A DNA stretch of 64,000 bases from NCBI RefSeq assembly GCF_003124125.1, contig NZ_QCXQ01000002.1:706799-770798 (forward strand), written 5' to 3'. This document shows positions 1 to 9,988 of the stretch, one piece after another; position 1 is the stretch's first letter, and every line of letters starts with the position of its first letter. The notes beneath the pieces are model-generated. The model did not search any database and was not told where the DNA came from. It saw nothing but the letters and a program-made list of their open reading frames with translations. The position numbers were made by a program, and so were the translations under genes. This DNA is from Levilactobacillus bambusae (GTDB lineage: Bacteria; Bacillota; Bacilli; Lactobacillales; Lactobacillaceae).

Positions 1-789
1 GAGCTCCCCGTGACCGTCCATAACGGCAACGTTAATTTCGTCCAGCTCTTTCAATCAATTGGGATTTACATCGTCAGTTTCTGTTTCGTTGCGGACTTAT
101 GGTACCAGCATGCCATCGCCTTTGACGCCGTGGATGAGGTCCCAAACAAAATTGTGATTAAAGATCTGATCTTCCTACTGCTTCTTTCATTAACCCCAAC
201 GTTAACCCGCCTAATGACGCAGGATACGGTTCGGCAAACGGTCATGTTATATGGTACCCTCTACCTTCTGATCGAGGGAGTATTCCGGTCGCTCGCCCAA
301 GATCTGGTTCACCTCAAGTTTACGGATAAGGCGAACATGAAAAAAATGTACCAATCGATTTATGGCAACCGTGACATGGGCCGAATGTTTGGCATGATCT
401 TAACCATTATCGTTCTAGCTTACTTTTATCCCAAAATCGCCCTTGTCTTTTTCTTAATTATTCCCATCCGGTCCTTCTTCACCAACGCCTTAAATAGCGA
501 GGAAATGCAGGATCTTTCACAGATGCCAATTGAAGGTCAGAAAAGCTTCGATCAAATGTCTGGCGCAGACAAACGCAAGTACAGCCAAATGATTCGCCGC
601 TACATTCAGCGGGTTCACCGCATTGGTCACGACCAAGAAAAGCAGCAGGCCGCCTGGAATGAATTTGCCAAACGGGCCCAACAGGAATTCAACATCTCGG
701 AATCCCAATCCAACGCTTGGTTTCGACAGTACCAAAAATACCGGCAGCCCAATCAGCGTAATCGGTCTTCCCGTCACTCCCAAAGCTAG
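1..789 (+). CDS. TMEM175/DUF1211-family membrane protein, 5'-truncated by window edge
   Basis: The reading frame is open from base 1 (E-L-P-V before the first GTG at base 10), so the gene starts upstream and the GTG is probably an internal Val. The first 100 visible residues resemble helices 2-3 of the TMEM175 (DUF1211) potassium-channel family: a hydrophobic helix ending F-V-A-D-L-W-Y-Q-H, then a helix rich in L with S-L-T-P-T. Further hydrophobic stretches lie near residues 75-95 and 125-155. The C-terminal 90 residues are polar and basic and look like a soluble cytoplasmic tail. The defining first-helix RxxxFSD motif would lie outside the window and could not be checked. The family assignment is by pattern recognition; the truncation is seen directly. 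A bidirectional terminator follows. Confidence 0.6.
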   Translation, partial: ELPVTVHNGNVNFVQLFQSIGIYIVSFCFVADLWYQHAIAFDAVDEVPNKIVIKDLIFLLLLSLTPTLTRLMTQDTVRQTVMLYGTLYLLIEGVFRSLAQDLVHLKFTDKANMKKMYQSIYGNRDMGRMFGMILTIIVLAYFYPKIALVFFLIIPIRSFFTNALNSEEMQDLSQMPIEGQKSFDQMSGADKRKYSQMIRRYIQRVHRIGHDQEKQQAAWNEFAKRAQQEFNISESQSNAWFRQYQKYRQPNQRNRSSRHSQS

Positions 790-838
790 GCCAATCTGAC
801 AGCATGTCACCCCTTGACAACTGAATTACAGGCTCTAC

Positions 839-887
839 GGCGGTCCGATCCCTTCCGAATATCTTCGGGTGGATCGGACCGCCTTTT
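839..887. terminator. Rho-independent terminator after the TMEM175-like gene
   Basis: A 13-bp perfect stem (GGCGGTCCGATCC with its complement) around an 18-nt loop is followed by TTTT on the plus strand. Confidence 0.85.
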
Positions 888-952
888 GTCGATGGCATAA
901 AAAGACTGGGTCATTAGGTCCGCTTCGCTAAAAAATGTGTCTCTTGCAACAT

Positions 953-990
953 GGTCCGAAAGTATCCTTAACAGGATGCTTTCGGACCAG
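953..990. repeat. Hairpin-forming inverted repeat
   Basis: TGGTCCGAAAGTATCC and its near-complement (one G-T) enclose a short loop. No T-run follows and no gene is attached. The 300-base gap between 790 and 1097 otherwise holds the terminator at 839, a partial copy of the palindromic repeat and the rpsR terminator. Confidence 0.6.
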
Positions 991-1003
991 TAGTTACAGG
1001 ACA

Positions 1004-1040
1004 GGGTGTGGAACTTCTCGCTTACTTTCGAGGATTAACG
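1004..1040 (+). repeat. Palindromic intergenic repeat, 5' half only (copy 1)
   Basis: It matches the 5' half of the repeat family: AGGGTGTGGA, then a TCGAGGATTAACG core. The inner hairpin and the 3' half are missing, and the sequence runs straight into the rpsR terminator. Confidence 0.65.
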
Positions 1041-1046
1041 GTGCTC

Positions 1047-1082
1047 ACAAAAAAAGGGACCCGGATTTTCATCCGAATCCCT
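1047..1082 (-). terminator. Terminator of the rpsF-ssb-rpsR operon
   Basis: On the minus strand an AGGGATTCGGAT stem pairs with ATCCGGGTCCCT and is followed by seven T, 15 nt beyond the rpsR stop. Confidence 0.85.
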
Positions 1083-1097
1083 CACCGAAACTAAAGA

Positions 1098-1334
1098 CTA
1101 GTCTTCAGTAACGAATGGCATTAAGCCCATGATACGTGAACGCTTGATAGCGATCGTTAACTTACGTTGGTTCTTAGCGCTAGTGCCCGTAACACGACGA
1201 GGTAAAATCTTACCACGTTCTGAAACGAACCGCTTTAATAAGTCAGTATCTTTGTAATCGATGTAATCGATGTGGTTGGCTGCAATAAAGTCAACCTTAC
1301 GACGGCGACGGCCGCCACGACGTTGGTTAGCCAT
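1098..1334 (-). CDS. rpsR: 30S ribosomal protein bS18
   Basis: A 78-residue basic protein, the usual length for bS18. It has the R-G-G-R-R-R-R-K start and the central block [11 protein letters not shown] followed by [11 protein letters not shown], both hallmarks of the family. It binds 16S rRNA next to bS6 in the 30S platform. It is the last gene of the rpsF-ssb-rpsR operon, 21 nt after ssb, with an AGGAGG site 6 nt before its ATG. It lies just before the operon terminator. Confidence 0.98.
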   Translation of the reverse strand: MANQRRGGRRRRKVDFIAANHIDYIDYKDTDLLKRFVSERGKILPRRVTGTSAKNQRKLTIAIKRSRIMGLMPFVTED

Positions 1335-1355
1335 AGTTGTCCCTCCTCAGATTAA

Positions 1356-1919
1356 TTAGAATGGTAAATCATCATCAGAGATATCAATCTGGTCACCAGA
1401 GTTAGCAAATGGATCGGCTGGGGCATTCCCACCGTTATTGTTGCTTGGTGCGGAATTTCCACCGCGGTTACCGCCATTATTGCTGCCTCCAGCAAATGGA
1501 TTTACGTCTCCTTGAGGAGCGTTGTAGTTATTGTTGTTATTGGTATTACCACCATTATTGTTACCATAGTTGCCGTTATTTCCAGAGTTGGAATTAGCGG
1601 ACCGGGGTTCCAAGAATGACCAGTTATCAACCACAACTTCAGTGACGTATACGCGCTGACCCTGTTGGTTTTCGTAGTTCCGGGTTTGGAGCCGGCCTTC
1701 GAGTCCAACGAGGGATCCCTTATGCATGTAGTTTGCAAAGGTTTCCGCTGGTTTACGCCAAATAACACAACTGATGAAGTCAGCTCCGCGTTCACCGCTT
1801 GAGTTGGTGAAACGCTGATCGACGGCTAACGTAAATGTTGCTACGGCAGCACCGCTTTGTGTGTATCGCAATTCCACATCCCGCGTAAGGCGTCCAGTAA
1901 GTACGACTCGGTTGATCAT
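1356..1919 (-). CDS. ssb: Single-stranded DNA-binding protein
   Basis: 187 residues. The N-terminal OB fold (about residues 1-105) starts [12 protein letters not shown] and contains the F-I-S-C-V-I-W-R-K segment. It is followed by a low-complexity Asn/Gly-rich linker and the acidic tip D-D-D-L-P-F, which in this family recruits replication and repair partners. It coats ssDNA at forks and during recombination. The position between rpsF and rpsR is the standard Firmicutes arrangement. The start ATG has a GAGAGGAGA site upstream. The N/G linker is encoded by repetitive AAC/GGT-rich DNA, which could vary in length between strains. Confidence 0.98.
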   Translation of the reverse strand: MINRVVLTGRLTRDVELRYTQSGAAVATFTLAVDQRFTNSSGERGADFISCVIWRKPAETFANYMHKGSLVGLEGRLQTRNYENQQGQRVYVTEVVVDNWSFLEPRSANSNSGNNGNYGNNNGGNTNNNNNYNAPQGDVNPFAGGSNNGGNRGGNSAPSNNNGGNAPADPFANSGDQIDISDDDLPF

Positions 1920-1955
1920 AGCTGAAATCTCCTCTCAATTAAAACAGTTTAGTGA

Positions 1956-2258
1956 TTAGTTTTTGTCATCGCGCTTAACGATCATGTGACGTAAAATGCC
2001 ATCATTGATCTTTGAAAGACGGTCAAATTCGTTTAGGGCTTCATCGTTAGATGCAGTCACATTAGTAATGTGGTATACACCTTCGTTGTAGCCTCCAATT
2101 TCGTAAGCAAACTTACGCTTAGACCAGTCTTTGGAATCAACAATTGTTGCACCATTGTCAGACAAGATCTTGTCAAAACGGTCGATCAAGGCCGTCTTGT
2201 CGTCATCGTTTAAGTCTGGACGAACGATGTAAGTAATTTCGTAATTAGTCGTTTCCAT
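1956..2258 (-). CDS. rpsF: 30S ribosomal protein bS6
   Basis: 100 residues, normal for bS6, beginning [14 protein letters not shown] with the conserved central K-R-K-F-A-Y-E-I motif and R-H-M-I-V-K near the end. It forms the S6:S18 heterodimer on 16S rRNA. It is the first gene of the operon, with an AAGGAGG site and a -35/-10 promoter about 100 nt upstream. The leader between them can fold so that the Shine-Dalgarno is paired (see the leader entry), which fits the known autoregulation of this operon by S6:S18. Confidence 0.98.
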   Translation of the reverse strand: METTNYEITYIVRPDLNDDDKTALIDRFDKILSDNGATIVDSKDWSKRKFAYEIGGYNEGVYHITNVTASNDEALNEFDRLSKINDGILRHMIVKRDDKN

Positions 2259-2268
2259 GAATGTTACA

Positions 2269-2314
2269 CCTCCTTATGGACTTTAGGCTCCCTCCCAATG
2301 AAGGGAGCAAGGAG
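2269..2314 (-). promoter_or_regulatory. rpsF leader structure sequestering the Shine-Dalgarno
   Basis: On the minus strand a GCTCCC/GGGAGC hairpin is enclosed by CTCCTT pairing with the AAGGAG of the rpsF Shine-Dalgarno. This is where the S6:S18-binding leader sits in other bacteria. I did not recognise the conserved CCG bulge of the published motif, so the match is positional only. Confidence 0.45.
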
Positions 2315-2350
2315 AGTTATCTATCAAATGATAGATACTCACGAATTAAT

Positions 2351-2379
2351 AGTATAGCAGAATATTAAGGTTAAGGCAA
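2351..2379 (-). promoter_or_regulatory. Promoter of rpsF operon
   Basis: On the minus strand TTGCCT, 17 nt, then TATACT, about 90 nt upstream of the rpsF start. Confidence 0.7.
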
Positions 2380-2458
2380 GGCCGTCTTGGGATGTTAGAA
2401 TTGCGATCTATCATATAGGTTCGCACCGAATCCCTAATTTGACGAAAAAAACGCAAAA

Positions 2459-2495
2459 AAAAGCAATCAGCTCCCCCCGGACACTGATTGCTTTT
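2459..2495 (-). terminator. Terminator, probably of the TetR gene
   Basis: AAGCAATCAG pairs with CTGATTGCTT around a C-rich loop, and on the minus strand it runs into a long T tract. It lies about 340 nt beyond the TetR stop. In the interval 2500-2836 I see only AT-rich sequence with a small hairpin (2519-2540) and no convincing gene. Confidence 0.7.
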
Positions 2496-2836
2496 ACGCC
2501 GTAAATTGGTTTGCCATTTGATTCCCGCTCAGGAATCAAAGTAACGTTAAGATACGATTAAGAGGTTAAGAAATTAAGATTAAATTATCAATTACGATAA
2601 TTACCCAACCACGGCTTGATAATAGGACATGGGAATTTGAGTAGAAACAGTGAACAACTCCATCTACAAGTATTATATTAACAAATATTTGCAGGGTCGC
2701 TGAACACTTCAGCCGTTCGTTGTCCAATTTTCACGAACGTTTTTCTAACATAGTGTTCTTTTTACGTGAACAATACAAAACACTGTGACAAGTTTCACTG
2801 AACATTTATGTGCATTTATGTCCAGTTCACCCTTGT

Positions 2837-3424
2837 TTACGCCTTCTGCATATCGGAAATAATCCGCCGGAGCATCTTTGTTTCGCTTATTGCTAGCTCT
2901 TCTGGCGTATGCCGGCGTTCCTTAGGCATTAAAAGCCAATAGTAAATCGCATTATAAATTCCGCCAACGTAAAATTGTAAATAGAAATCATCTTCGGTAA
3001 CTTCGCGGTGAATCTGACGACCGACGAATGACGCACAGGACGCCCCGAGCACCGTTGTAAACTTTTGCCGGAACATCATGGACCCGTGCATCCCCATGAA
3101 CGCTGCATATAACGACTCATGAAGTAAAATATACCGGTGCATTTTGAGCAGTGGTGTAAAGGGTTCGTTCGGACTAAACGCCCGAAAATCCAGGTAGCGC
3201 CAGTCGTTTAATATTGATTCCATCCCGCCAAGCGCAATTTCTTCCAGATACCGATACAAGCCATCAATATCGGAAAAATAAGTGTAGAAGGTAGTTCGCG
3301 AGATATGCGCGGAATCACAAATTTTACGAACCGTAATTTGACTGGCATCCATTTGCTGTAACAGAGTTGAAAACGCTGTTTGAATCTTCTGTTCCGTATC
3401 TGTATTCAAGTTCAAGCACCCCAA
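2837..3424 (-). CDS. TetR/AcrR-family transcriptional regulator
   Basis: 195 residues. The N-terminal helix-turn-helix (about residues 10-58) reads ...F-S-T-L-L-Q-Q-M-D, I-T-V-R-K-I-C, S-R-T-T-F-Y-T-Y-F. The last motif is the family signature of the recognition helix. The C-terminal 130 residues would bind an unknown ligand, with a T-E-E-L-A region typical of the TetR_C variants in lactobacilli. The start is taken as TTG at 3424 with no clear Shine-Dalgarno; nearby in-frame TTG codons a few residues on are alternatives. The gene stands alone between the ribosomal operon and gyrA, so its target cannot be read from context. Confidence 0.85.
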   Translation of the reverse strand: MGCLNLNTDTEQKIQTAFSTLLQQMDASQITVRKICDSAHISRTTFYTYFSDIDGLYRYLEEIALGGMESILNDWRYLDFRAFSPNEPFTPLLKMHRYILLHESLYAAFMGMHGSMMFRQKFTTVLGASCASFVGRQIHREVTEDDFYLQFYVGGIYNAIYYWLLMPKERRHTPEELAISETKMLRRIISDMQKA

Positions 3425-3510
3425 GTTCTATAACCAAATTGGTCGTTCAAGATAGCGTTCTGACGCCTAGACTTGTTCCCTCTTAATCTCTAACAACAGA
3501 GCTTACCAAA

Positions 3511-3558
3511 TTAAAATGGGAACGTCTACAAGTTTTTCACCTGCAGCGTTCCCATTGA
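3511..3558 (-). terminator. Terminator of gyrBA
   Basis: AATGGGAACG pairs with CGTTCCCATT around a 22-nt loop. On the minus strand the stem is followed by TTAATTT, 10 nt past the gyrA stop. Confidence 0.75.
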
Positions 3559-3566
3559 GTCATTCT

Positions 3567-6206
3567 TTAACGATCGAGGTCGGAACCATCAGACTGGTTT
3601 TCCGCTTCCTCTTCTTCATGTTTAATTTCACGATCCGCAAGTGCCTGAATGTCGCTAGGATCGGCGGCATTCGCAGCGGGCGCAACTGGTCGGGCAGCAT
3701 CCGAAACAGCCTCACGGGTCATTTCTTCGGCACTCAACTCTGCATCCACGGCATCCACAGGCTGATCATCTTCCTTATCAACCTTGGCCATTGTGGCAAC
3801 CTTAGACTCTTCGTTCATCCGCATCAGATGAACCCCGACGGTTGCCCGACCCGTGGTTGAGACATCGTTCACGTCAAACCGAATCATGACCCCGGAATCG
3901 GTGACCAGCATAATATCTTCGTCACCGCGAACGGTTGTTAACCCGGCTAACGGTCCGTTCTTTTCAACGATATTCGCCGTCTTAATCCCTTTACCACCCC
4001 GACCCTTAATTGGGTATTCGGTCGCAGGGGTCTGTTTGCCATAACCCTTTTCGGAGATGACAAAGACGTTATCATCCGGGTGCAGAACGCTCGCGCCAAT
4101 TACATAGTCGTTATCGCGCAGGCGAATTCCGCGAACCCCTGAGGCACTCCGGCCCATGGACCGAACGGCACCTACGTTAAAACTAACGGCGTAACCTTCG
4201 TGGGTCCCGATAATCATGTTCATTTCCTTCGTGACGATGGAAACGTCGATGAGTTCGTCACCCTCCTTGAGGTTGATGGCCTTCAGTCCGTTACTCCGGA
4301 TGTTTTCAAACTCAGCAACTGCCGTCCGCTTAACCGTCCCGTTTACCGTGGTAAAGAAGAGATCCCGGTCACCATTATCACCCGTTTGCTGAACATCAAT
4401 CACGTCTTGAATATGTTCATCGTTATTAATGCCTAACAGGTTGATAATCGGAATTCCCTTGGCGGTCCGACCGTACTCAGGGATTTCGTACCCCTTCATC
4501 CGGTAAACCTTCCCGGTATTGGTAAAGAAGAGCAGGGCATCGTGCGTTGAGCCGGAAACGAGGTGTTCGATGAAGTCATCATCGTGCACCCCCATCCCCT
4601 GGACGCCCTTGCCACCCCGGTTTTGGGCCTTAAAATCAGACGTTTTTAACCGTTTAATGTAGCCGTTATGCGTCAGAGAAATCACAATGTCTTCCTGAGC
4701 AATGAGGTCTTCATCTTCTAGGCTAGTTACTTCACCCACCATAAGTTCGGTTCTGCGGTCGTCCCCGTATTTATCAGCAATTTCCATCAATTCGTTGTAG
4801 ATGAGGGCCTGCTGCTTTTCGCGGGATGCCAGGATGGATTTGTACTCAGCGATGTCCTTTAACAGGCCTTCGTACTCCTTTTCCACCTTGTCACGTTCCA
4901 AACCGGTTAACCGAACCAGTCGCATGTCTAAGATGGCTTGCGCCTGTTTGTCAGATAAGCTGAACCGGCTCATTAATTCATTCTTGGCAATTTCAGAGGT
5001 TTGAGACTGCCGGATGAGGGTCACAATTTCATCAATGTGATCGAGGGCAATCTGTAACCCTTCCAAGATATGAGCCCGGGCTTCCGCCTTCTTTAAGTCA
5101 AACTGGGTCCGGCGAACAATGACCTCAAGTTGGAATTCCAAGTAATGCTGCAGGATTTCCTTTAGCCCCATCACTTTCGGTGCACCGTTGACAATTGCCA
5201 GCATATTAATCCCAAAGGTGGTTTGCATCAAGGTTTCCTTGAACAGGTTGTTTAAAACGACTTCTGCGCTTGAGTCACGCCGAATGTCGATCACAACCCG
5301 TTCGCCATCCCGGTCAGACTCATCGTTAATGTCGGTGATTCCCTCTAACCGTTTGTCACGCACGAGCTCAGCAATGTGTTCGATTAACCGGGCCTTATTC
5401 ACCATGTACGGTAATTCAGTCACGATTATCCGCTGTTTGCCGGTCTTACTGGTTTCAATCTCCGTCTTAGACCGTAAGATAATGGTTCCCCGACCCGTTT
5501 CATAGGCCTTCCGAATGGCGGATTTGCCCATCACAATGGCCCCAGTTGGGAAGTCTGGCCCAGGTAAAACATCCATCAAGTCAGCCGTAGTGGCATCGGG
5601 GTTATCCATTAACACGTGAATGGCGTTGATAACTTCCTGCAGGTTATGAGGCGGCACGTTCGTTGCCATCCCAACCGCAATTCCGGATGCTCCGTTAACC
5701 AATAAGTTAGGGAACCGGGACGGTAAAACAACGGGTTCGCGCTCCGTACCATCGTAGTTATCTTGGTAATCAATCGTATCTTTATTGATGTCCCGAATCA
5801 TTTCCCGGGAAATTTTACTTAATCGGGCTTCGGTATACCGCATTGCGGCAGCCTTATCTCCATCAACCGACCCAAAGTTTCCGTGGCCGTCAACCAGCAT
5901 ATACCGGTAAGAAAAGTCCTGGGCCATCCGCACCATGGCTTCGTAAATCGACGAATCACCGTGGGGGTGGTACTTACCCATGACGTCCCCGACAATTCTG
6001 GCTGACTTACGGTACGGTTTATCAGGGGTAACCCCTAATTCATGCATATCATAGAGAATCCGGCGGTTAACCGGCTTCATCCCGTCCCGAACATCAGGCA
6101 AAGCCCGCGCCACAATAACACTCATAGCGTAGTCCAAGAAGGACGACTTCATCGTGTTCGAGAGGTTGACATTGGTAATCCGACCAGATGTGTTTTCATC
6201 TGCCAA
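3567..6206 (-). CDS. gyrA: DNA gyrase subunit A
   Basis: About 879 residues. Breakage-reunion domain first, with the quinolone-determining region [14 protein letters not shown] and the catalytic Tyr in [10 protein letters not shown] long coiled-coil tower and a six-bladed beta-pinwheel follow, with a GyrA box variant Q-N-R-G-G-K-G-V. An acidic C-terminal tail ends the protein. The Ser and Glu at the usual quinolone-resistance positions are unchanged. It forms the A2B2 gyrase with GyrB, 31 nt upstream. I chose the TTG at 6206 because GGAGGG lies 7 nt before it; the ATG at 6221, which would add five residues, has no such site. Confidence 0.97.
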   Translation of the reverse strand: MADENTSGRITNVNLSNTMKSSFLDYAMSVIVARALPDVRDGMKPVNRRILYDMHELGVTPDKPYRKSARIVGDVMGKYHPHGDSSIYEAMVRMAQDFSYRYMLVDGHGNFGSVDGDKAAAMRYTEARLSKISREMIRDINKDTIDYQDNYDGTEREPVVLPSRFPNLLVNGASGIAVGMATNVPPHNLQEVINAIHVLMDNPDATTADLMDVLPGPDFPTGAIVMGKSAIRKAYETGRGTIILRSKTEIETSKTGKQRIIVTELPYMVNKARLIEHIAELVRDKRLEGITDINDESDRDGERVVIDIRRDSSAEVVLNNLFKETLMQTTFGINMLAIVNGAPKVMGLKEILQHYLEFQLEVIVRRTQFDLKKAEARAHILEGLQIALDHIDEIVTLIRQSQTSEIAKNELMSRFSLSDKQAQAILDMRLVRLTGLERDKVEKEYEGLLKDIAEYKSILASREKQQALIYNELMEIADKYGDDRRTELMVGEVTSLEDEDLIAQEDIVISLTHNGYIKRLKTSDFKAQNRGGKGVQGMGVHDDDFIEHLVSGSTHDALLFFTNTGKVYRMKGYEIPEYGRTAKGIPIINLLGINNDEHIQDVIDVQQTGDNGDRDLFFTTVNGTVKRTAVAEFENIRSNGLKAINLKEGDELIDVSIVTKEMNMIIGTHEGYAVSFNVGAVRSMGRSASGVRGIRLRDNDYVIGASVLHPDDNVFVISEKGYGKQTPATEYPIKGRGGKGIKTANIVEKNGPLAGLTTVRGDEDIMLVTDSGVMIRFDVNDVSTTGRATVGVHLMRMNEESKVATMAKVDKEDDQPVDAVDAELSAEEMTREAVSDAARPVAPAANAADPSDIQALADREIKHEEEEAENQSDGSDLDR

Positions 6207-6237
6207 ACTGTTACCCTCCATTCATCAATTCCAAGCT

Positions 6238-8187
6238 TTAAACATCGAGATCCGCAAACCGTGCGTTGTCTTCGATGAATTGACGCCGTGGCGCCACTTT
6301 ATCACCCATCAGCATTTGGAAAACGTCGTCCGCATCCTCAGCGTCGCGGGGATCAACCCGCAATAGCCGCCGGGTTTCCGGATCCATCGTGGTTTCCCAC
6401 AGCTGTTCGGCATCCATTTCACCTAACCCCTTGTACCGTTGAATTTGGGGCTTAGGAGTTGGTGGCAGCTGACCCAGCAGTTCGCTTAACTCTTCGTCAC
6501 TATCGACATACTTTTGCATTTTACCCTGCCGAACCCGGTATAGCGGTGGCTGAGCAATGTAAACAAATCCCGCTTCTAAGAGTGGCCGCATATAACGGTA
6601 AATGAGCGTCAAGAGCAGCGTCCGAATGTGGGCACCATCAACATCGGCATCGGTCATGATAATTAATTTATGGTAATTTGCCTTTTCAGCATCGAAGTCC
6701 TTGCCAAACCCGGTTCCCATCGCCGTAAATAACGACCGAATTTCTTCGTTGGCTAAGATCCGATCCATTGACGCCTTTTCGACGTTTAAGATCTTCCCCC
6801 GAATGGGTAGGATCGCCTGGGTCAATCGCGACCGACCCTGTTTTGCGGATCCGCCGGCGGAATCCCCCTCGACGATAAACAGTTCTGAAACGGCGGGATC
6901 CTTTGACGTATTATCGGCTAACTTACCGGGCAGGTTGCTAATTTCCAACCCGCTCTTCTTCCGGGTAACTTCACGCGCCCGCTTAGCTGCTACCCGCGCC
7001 TTGGAAGCCAACTGGCCCTTTTCAATGATGTCCTTTCCGACATCCGGGTGTTCGAGCAGAAACTTCTTAAAGTGCTCGGAGAAAATCCGGTCAACAGCGG
7101 TCCGAGCGTCAGAATTGCCTAACTTCGTCTTCGTTTGGCCCTCAAATTGGGGGTCCGGGTGCTTAATGGAAATGACGGCGGTCATTCCTTCCCGAACGTC
7201 ATCCCCGCTCAAGTTAGGGTCCTTATCCTTCATGGCCCCAATCTGCCGGGCATAATCGTTAATGACCCGAGTAAGCGCCCGTTTAAACCCTTCTTCGTGG
7301 GTTCCACCTTCGTAGGTGTGAATGTTATTAGCAAACGTCAGCATGTGGCTCTGGTAGCCGGACGTGTACTGCAGGGACACTTCAACCGTGATGTCACTTT
7401 CTTGCCCCTCAACGTAAATTGGGGGTTCAAACAACGTTTCCTTGTCTTTATCGAGGTACTCAACGTAATGCCGAATTCCGCCTTCGTACAAGAAGTCCTC
7501 TTCCGTTGGTTCCTCCGGACGGTTATCCCGGATCGTAATCCGCAGTCCCTTGTTCAAGAAGGCAAGTTCCCGAATCCGGTTCGTTAACACCTTAATGTCG
7601 TAAGTGGTGGTTTCAAGGAAAATATCAGAATCTGGCTTAAAGTGAACCTTCGTTCCGTGCTCGGTTTCAGGGGCATTCTCATCAATAACCTTCATGCCCG
7701 TCTTCACGTGACCGCGTTCAAAGTCCATGTAATACGTTTTGCCGCCCCGGGTAACTGAAACGTCCAGTTCTTCCGAAAGAGCGTTCACAACGGACGCTCC
7801 GACCCCGTGGAGGCCCCCAGAAACCTTGTATCCGCCGCCGCCAAACTTACCGCCCGCATGCAGGACGGTATAAACCGTTTCTAGCGCCGACTTCCCGGTC
7901 TTTTTCTGAGTACCGACTGGGATTCCCCGACCATCATCGGTCACGGTAATACTATTATCCTTTTCAACGATGACGTGAATTTCGTCGGCAAACCCGGCCA
8001 ACGCTTCATCAATCCCGTTATCCACGATTTCCCAAACCAAGTGGTGAAGGCCTTGGGAACTCGTTGTTCCAATGTACATCCCCGGCCGTTTACGAACGGC
8101 TTCTAGGCCTTCCAAAACTTGAATCTGGCTGGCATCGTATTCCGCTGCCCGCTCAGCCTTGGTTTCTTCCATCTTGTCTTCAGCCAA
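6238..8187 (-). CDS. gyrB: DNA gyrase subunit B
   Basis: 649 residues, a full-length short-type GyrB. It has the GHKL ATPase motifs [19 protein letters not shown] and [14 protein letters not shown]. The TOPRIM motif [10 protein letters not shown] and the [10 protein letters not shown] metal site are also present. It supplies ATP-driven strand passage for gyrase. The start is a TTG (A-E-D-K-M follow) with AAGGAGG 7 nt upstream. It is 26 nt downstream of recF in one leftward cluster. Confidence 0.98.
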   Translation of the reverse strand: MAEDKMEETKAERAAEYDASQIQVLEGLEAVRKRPGMYIGTTSSQGLHHLVWEIVDNGIDEALAGFADEIHVIVEKDNSITVTDDGRGIPVGTQKKTGKSALETVYTVLHAGGKFGGGGYKVSGGLHGVGASVVNALSEELDVSVTRGGKTYYMDFERGHVKTGMKVIDENAPETEHGTKVHFKPDSDIFLETTTYDIKVLTNRIRELAFLNKGLRITIRDNRPEEPTEEDFLYEGGIRHYVEYLDKDKETLFEPPIYVEGQESDITVEVSLQYTSGYQSHMLTFANNIHTYEGGTHEEGFKRALTRVINDYARQIGAMKDKDPNLSGDDVREGMTAVISIKHPDPQFEGQTKTKLGNSDARTAVDRIFSEHFKKFLLEHPDVGKDIIEKGQLASKARVAAKRAREVTRKKSGLEISNLPGKLADNTSKDPAVSELFIVEGDSAGGSAKQGRSRLTQAILPIRGKILNVEKASMDRILANEEIRSLFTAMGTGFGKDFDAEKANYHKLIIMTDADVDGAHIRTLLLTLIYRYMRPLLEAGFVYIAQPPLYRVRQGKMQKYVDSDEELSELLGQLPPTPKPQIQRYKGLGEMDAEQLWETTMDPETRRLLRVDPRDAEDADDVFQMLMGDKVAPRRQFIEDNARFADLDV

Positions 8188-8213
8188 TATTTTTCCTCCT
8201 TACAGTGCCAAAC

Positions 8214-9332
8214 TTACTTTTCAGGTGTTAACTGTCCCCCGTCAATATTAAAAATCGTGGGGTCATGGACCAGTTTACGGGCAATGCCACTCAGGCTCGT
8301 CGTGGTTAAAAACGTCTGCACCTTATCCTGGATTGCCGTTAATAAGTGGGTTTGACGTGCATCATCCAGCTCGGACAGCACGTCATCCAGTAAGAGTACC
8401 GGATACTCCCCCGTTTCTTCCTTCATCAGATCAATTTCCGCCAGCTTCACGCTTAATGCGGTCGTCCGCTGTTGACCCTGCGAACCAAACGTCTGCACGT
8501 TTTTACCGTTTACGAAAAATTGAAGGTCATCACGGTGAGCTCCAAACAGCGTCGTTCCCCGTTCAATTTCCTTATCCTGGTTGTCCGCGTAGAGCTTTTG
8601 GAGCGCAGCGTAAATCGTCTCCGTATTGGTTAACTGATCCACGGGAATTTTGGTATCGTACTTAAAACTAAGCTGTTCACGCTCCTGTGAAATCTCAAAG
8701 TGCAGCTTCTGGGCCCACTTCTCAAGCTTTTTCAGCATATCTAGCCGTTGAAAAACGACTTCGGCGCCGTATGCCGCTAGCTGATCCGACAGGACGCCTA
8801 AATAAACCAAATCCTTAGCTCTGTGGTGCTGTAACAAACGCAAATAACGATTCCGCTGCTTTAAAACGTCCCGGTACTGGGCCAGGTTGTAGAGGTACCG
8901 GCTGCTCATTTGGCCAAACTCCATATCCACAAACCGGCGCCGAATTGCAGGCGCCCCCTTTACGAGGGATAGATCCTCCGGGGCAAACAAAATAACGTTG
9001 AACTGTCCCACATACTGTGAAAGCCTTGCCTGCTCTAAGTGATTGATCTTCGCCTTTTTTCCCCGGGCAGAAAAATCCAGCTCAATCGGTGTCGTCCCCG
9101 TTACCTTGACGATTTTGCCACGGACTTGAGCTGTCTTAGCTTCCCAGTTAATCAAATCATGATCATTATGGGTCCGATGACTTCGCGTCAACGCTAAAAC
9201 GTAAATGGCTTCGAGGAGGTTGGTTTTTCCCTGGGCATTCTCACCCAGTAAAACATTTACTCCGCGACCAAACTGAACGTCAACGTCATCGTAATTTCGA
9301 AAATCATGTAACTGCAACTCCTGCAAATACAT
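8214..9332 (-). CDS. recF: DNA replication and repair protein RecF
   Basis: 372 residues, typical for RecF. The SMC-like ATPase has Walker A G-E-N-A-Q-G-K-T-N-L-L-E-A near residue 30, the signature region L-S-V-K-L-A-E-I-D and Walker B L-L-L-D-D-V-L-S-E-L-D near the C-terminus. RecF loads RecA at gaps with RecO/RecR. Its ATG overlaps the yaaA stop by one base (TAATG), indicating translational coupling. Confidence 0.97.
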   Translation of the reverse strand: MYLQELQLHDFRNYDDVDVQFGRGVNVLLGENAQGKTNLLEAIYVLALTRSHRTHNDHDLINWEAKTAQVRGKIVKVTGTTPIELDFSARGKKAKINHLEQARLSQYVGQFNVILFAPEDLSLVKGAPAIRRRFVDMEFGQMSSRYLYNLAQYRDVLKQRNRYLRLLQHHRAKDLVYLGVLSDQLAAYGAEVVFQRLDMLKKLEKWAQKLHFEISQEREQLSFKYDTKIPVDQLTNTETIYAALQKLYADNQDKEIERGTTLFGAHRDDLQFFVNGKNVQTFGSQGQQRTTALSVKLAEIDLMKEETGEYPVLLLDDVLSELDDARQTHLLTAIQDKVQTFLTTTSLSGIARKLVHDPTIFNIDGGQLTPEK

Positions 9333-9559
9333 TATTCACCCTGCTTTGAGCGTATAAAAAATAATCCGACGTCTGGTACGTCGACTGTATCGCCAGGATA
9401 CAGCTTCCGACCGCGGCGATCATCAGGTTCTGAGTTTACGTTAACAACGTGTTCCCTCAAATACCATTTCGCTTGGCCGCCCGTACTGACTACGGATTCT
9501 TCTTTAAGCAATTGACCTAACGTGATGTAGGGCGTGTCGATGAAAACCTCATTTTTCAT
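9332..9559 (-). CDS. yaaA: S4-domain RNA-binding protein YaaA
   Basis: 75 residues, the usual size. It has an S4-like fold with T-L-G-Q-L-L-K-E-E, the G-G-Q-A-K loop, the V-N-V-N segment and R-R-G-R-K-L-Y-P-G-D-T-V. The family always lies between dnaN and recF in Firmicutes. An RNA- or ribosome-associated role is presumed and not shown here. The ATG at 9559 has AGGGGTG before it; a longer reading frame to 9634 has no ribosome site and was not used. Confidence 0.93.
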   Translation of the reverse strand: MKNEVFIDTPYITLGQLLKEESVVSTGGQAKWYLREHVVNVNSEPDDRRGRKLYPGDTVDVPDVGLFFIRSKQGE

Positions 9560-9583
9560 GATTTCACCCCTCTTTTTTCTTAT

Positions 9584-9612
9584 ATTATAAGCTTTTTTTA
9601 TGAAAAAGTACA
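9584..9612 (-). promoter_or_regulatory. Possible promoter of yaaA-recF-gyrBA
   Basis: A clear TATAAT lies 25 nt before the yaaA start. The -35 at the right distance (TGTACT) is weak. The 430-nt gap from 9560 to 9988 holds this, the dnaN terminator and several small hairpins with TTCACAA repeats, and no gene that I can see. Confidence 0.45.
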
Positions 9613-9930
9613 TGGATATCGCAATTTTAAGCACTTATAGCCCTTAAACAATTTTTTGATAAATTTATCGTTTTGCCCAAAAACGAGCTCAAACGGAAAA
9701 TTAGCCCCTTTTACCCCGTTTTTAGCTTAAATTTAAGCTGCTCCCCCGTGCCCCTGCCAAGAATGGGGTAAACAGCCAGGGTAGACCAATTATAAAGTTC
9801 AGTTTCACAAGCGTAGTTCCGCTTGTTTCAGGCATCATAACAGTTATTTTCACAAACTCGATAAAACGAGCAAAATCGGCAAGTTTAGCTTCACAAACTT
9901 TGCCGGTTTCAAAAATTGGTATACATAAAA

Positions 9931-9956
9931 AAGCGGGTCCCAGAGGGGACCCGCTT
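9931..9956. terminator. Terminator of dnaN
   Basis: A perfect AAGCGGGTCCC / GGGACCCGCTT stem with a four-base loop is followed by T-rich sequence on both strands, about 33 nt past the dnaN stop. Confidence 0.88.
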
Positions 9957-9988
9957 GATTTTGATTACATTAAATTTAGTTTGTGAAA

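Noticed and set aside
10-12. GTG as the true start of the first gene
   Set aside because: The frame is open to base 1 and the E-L-P-V before it fits the end of the family's first helix, so the gene is cut by the window.
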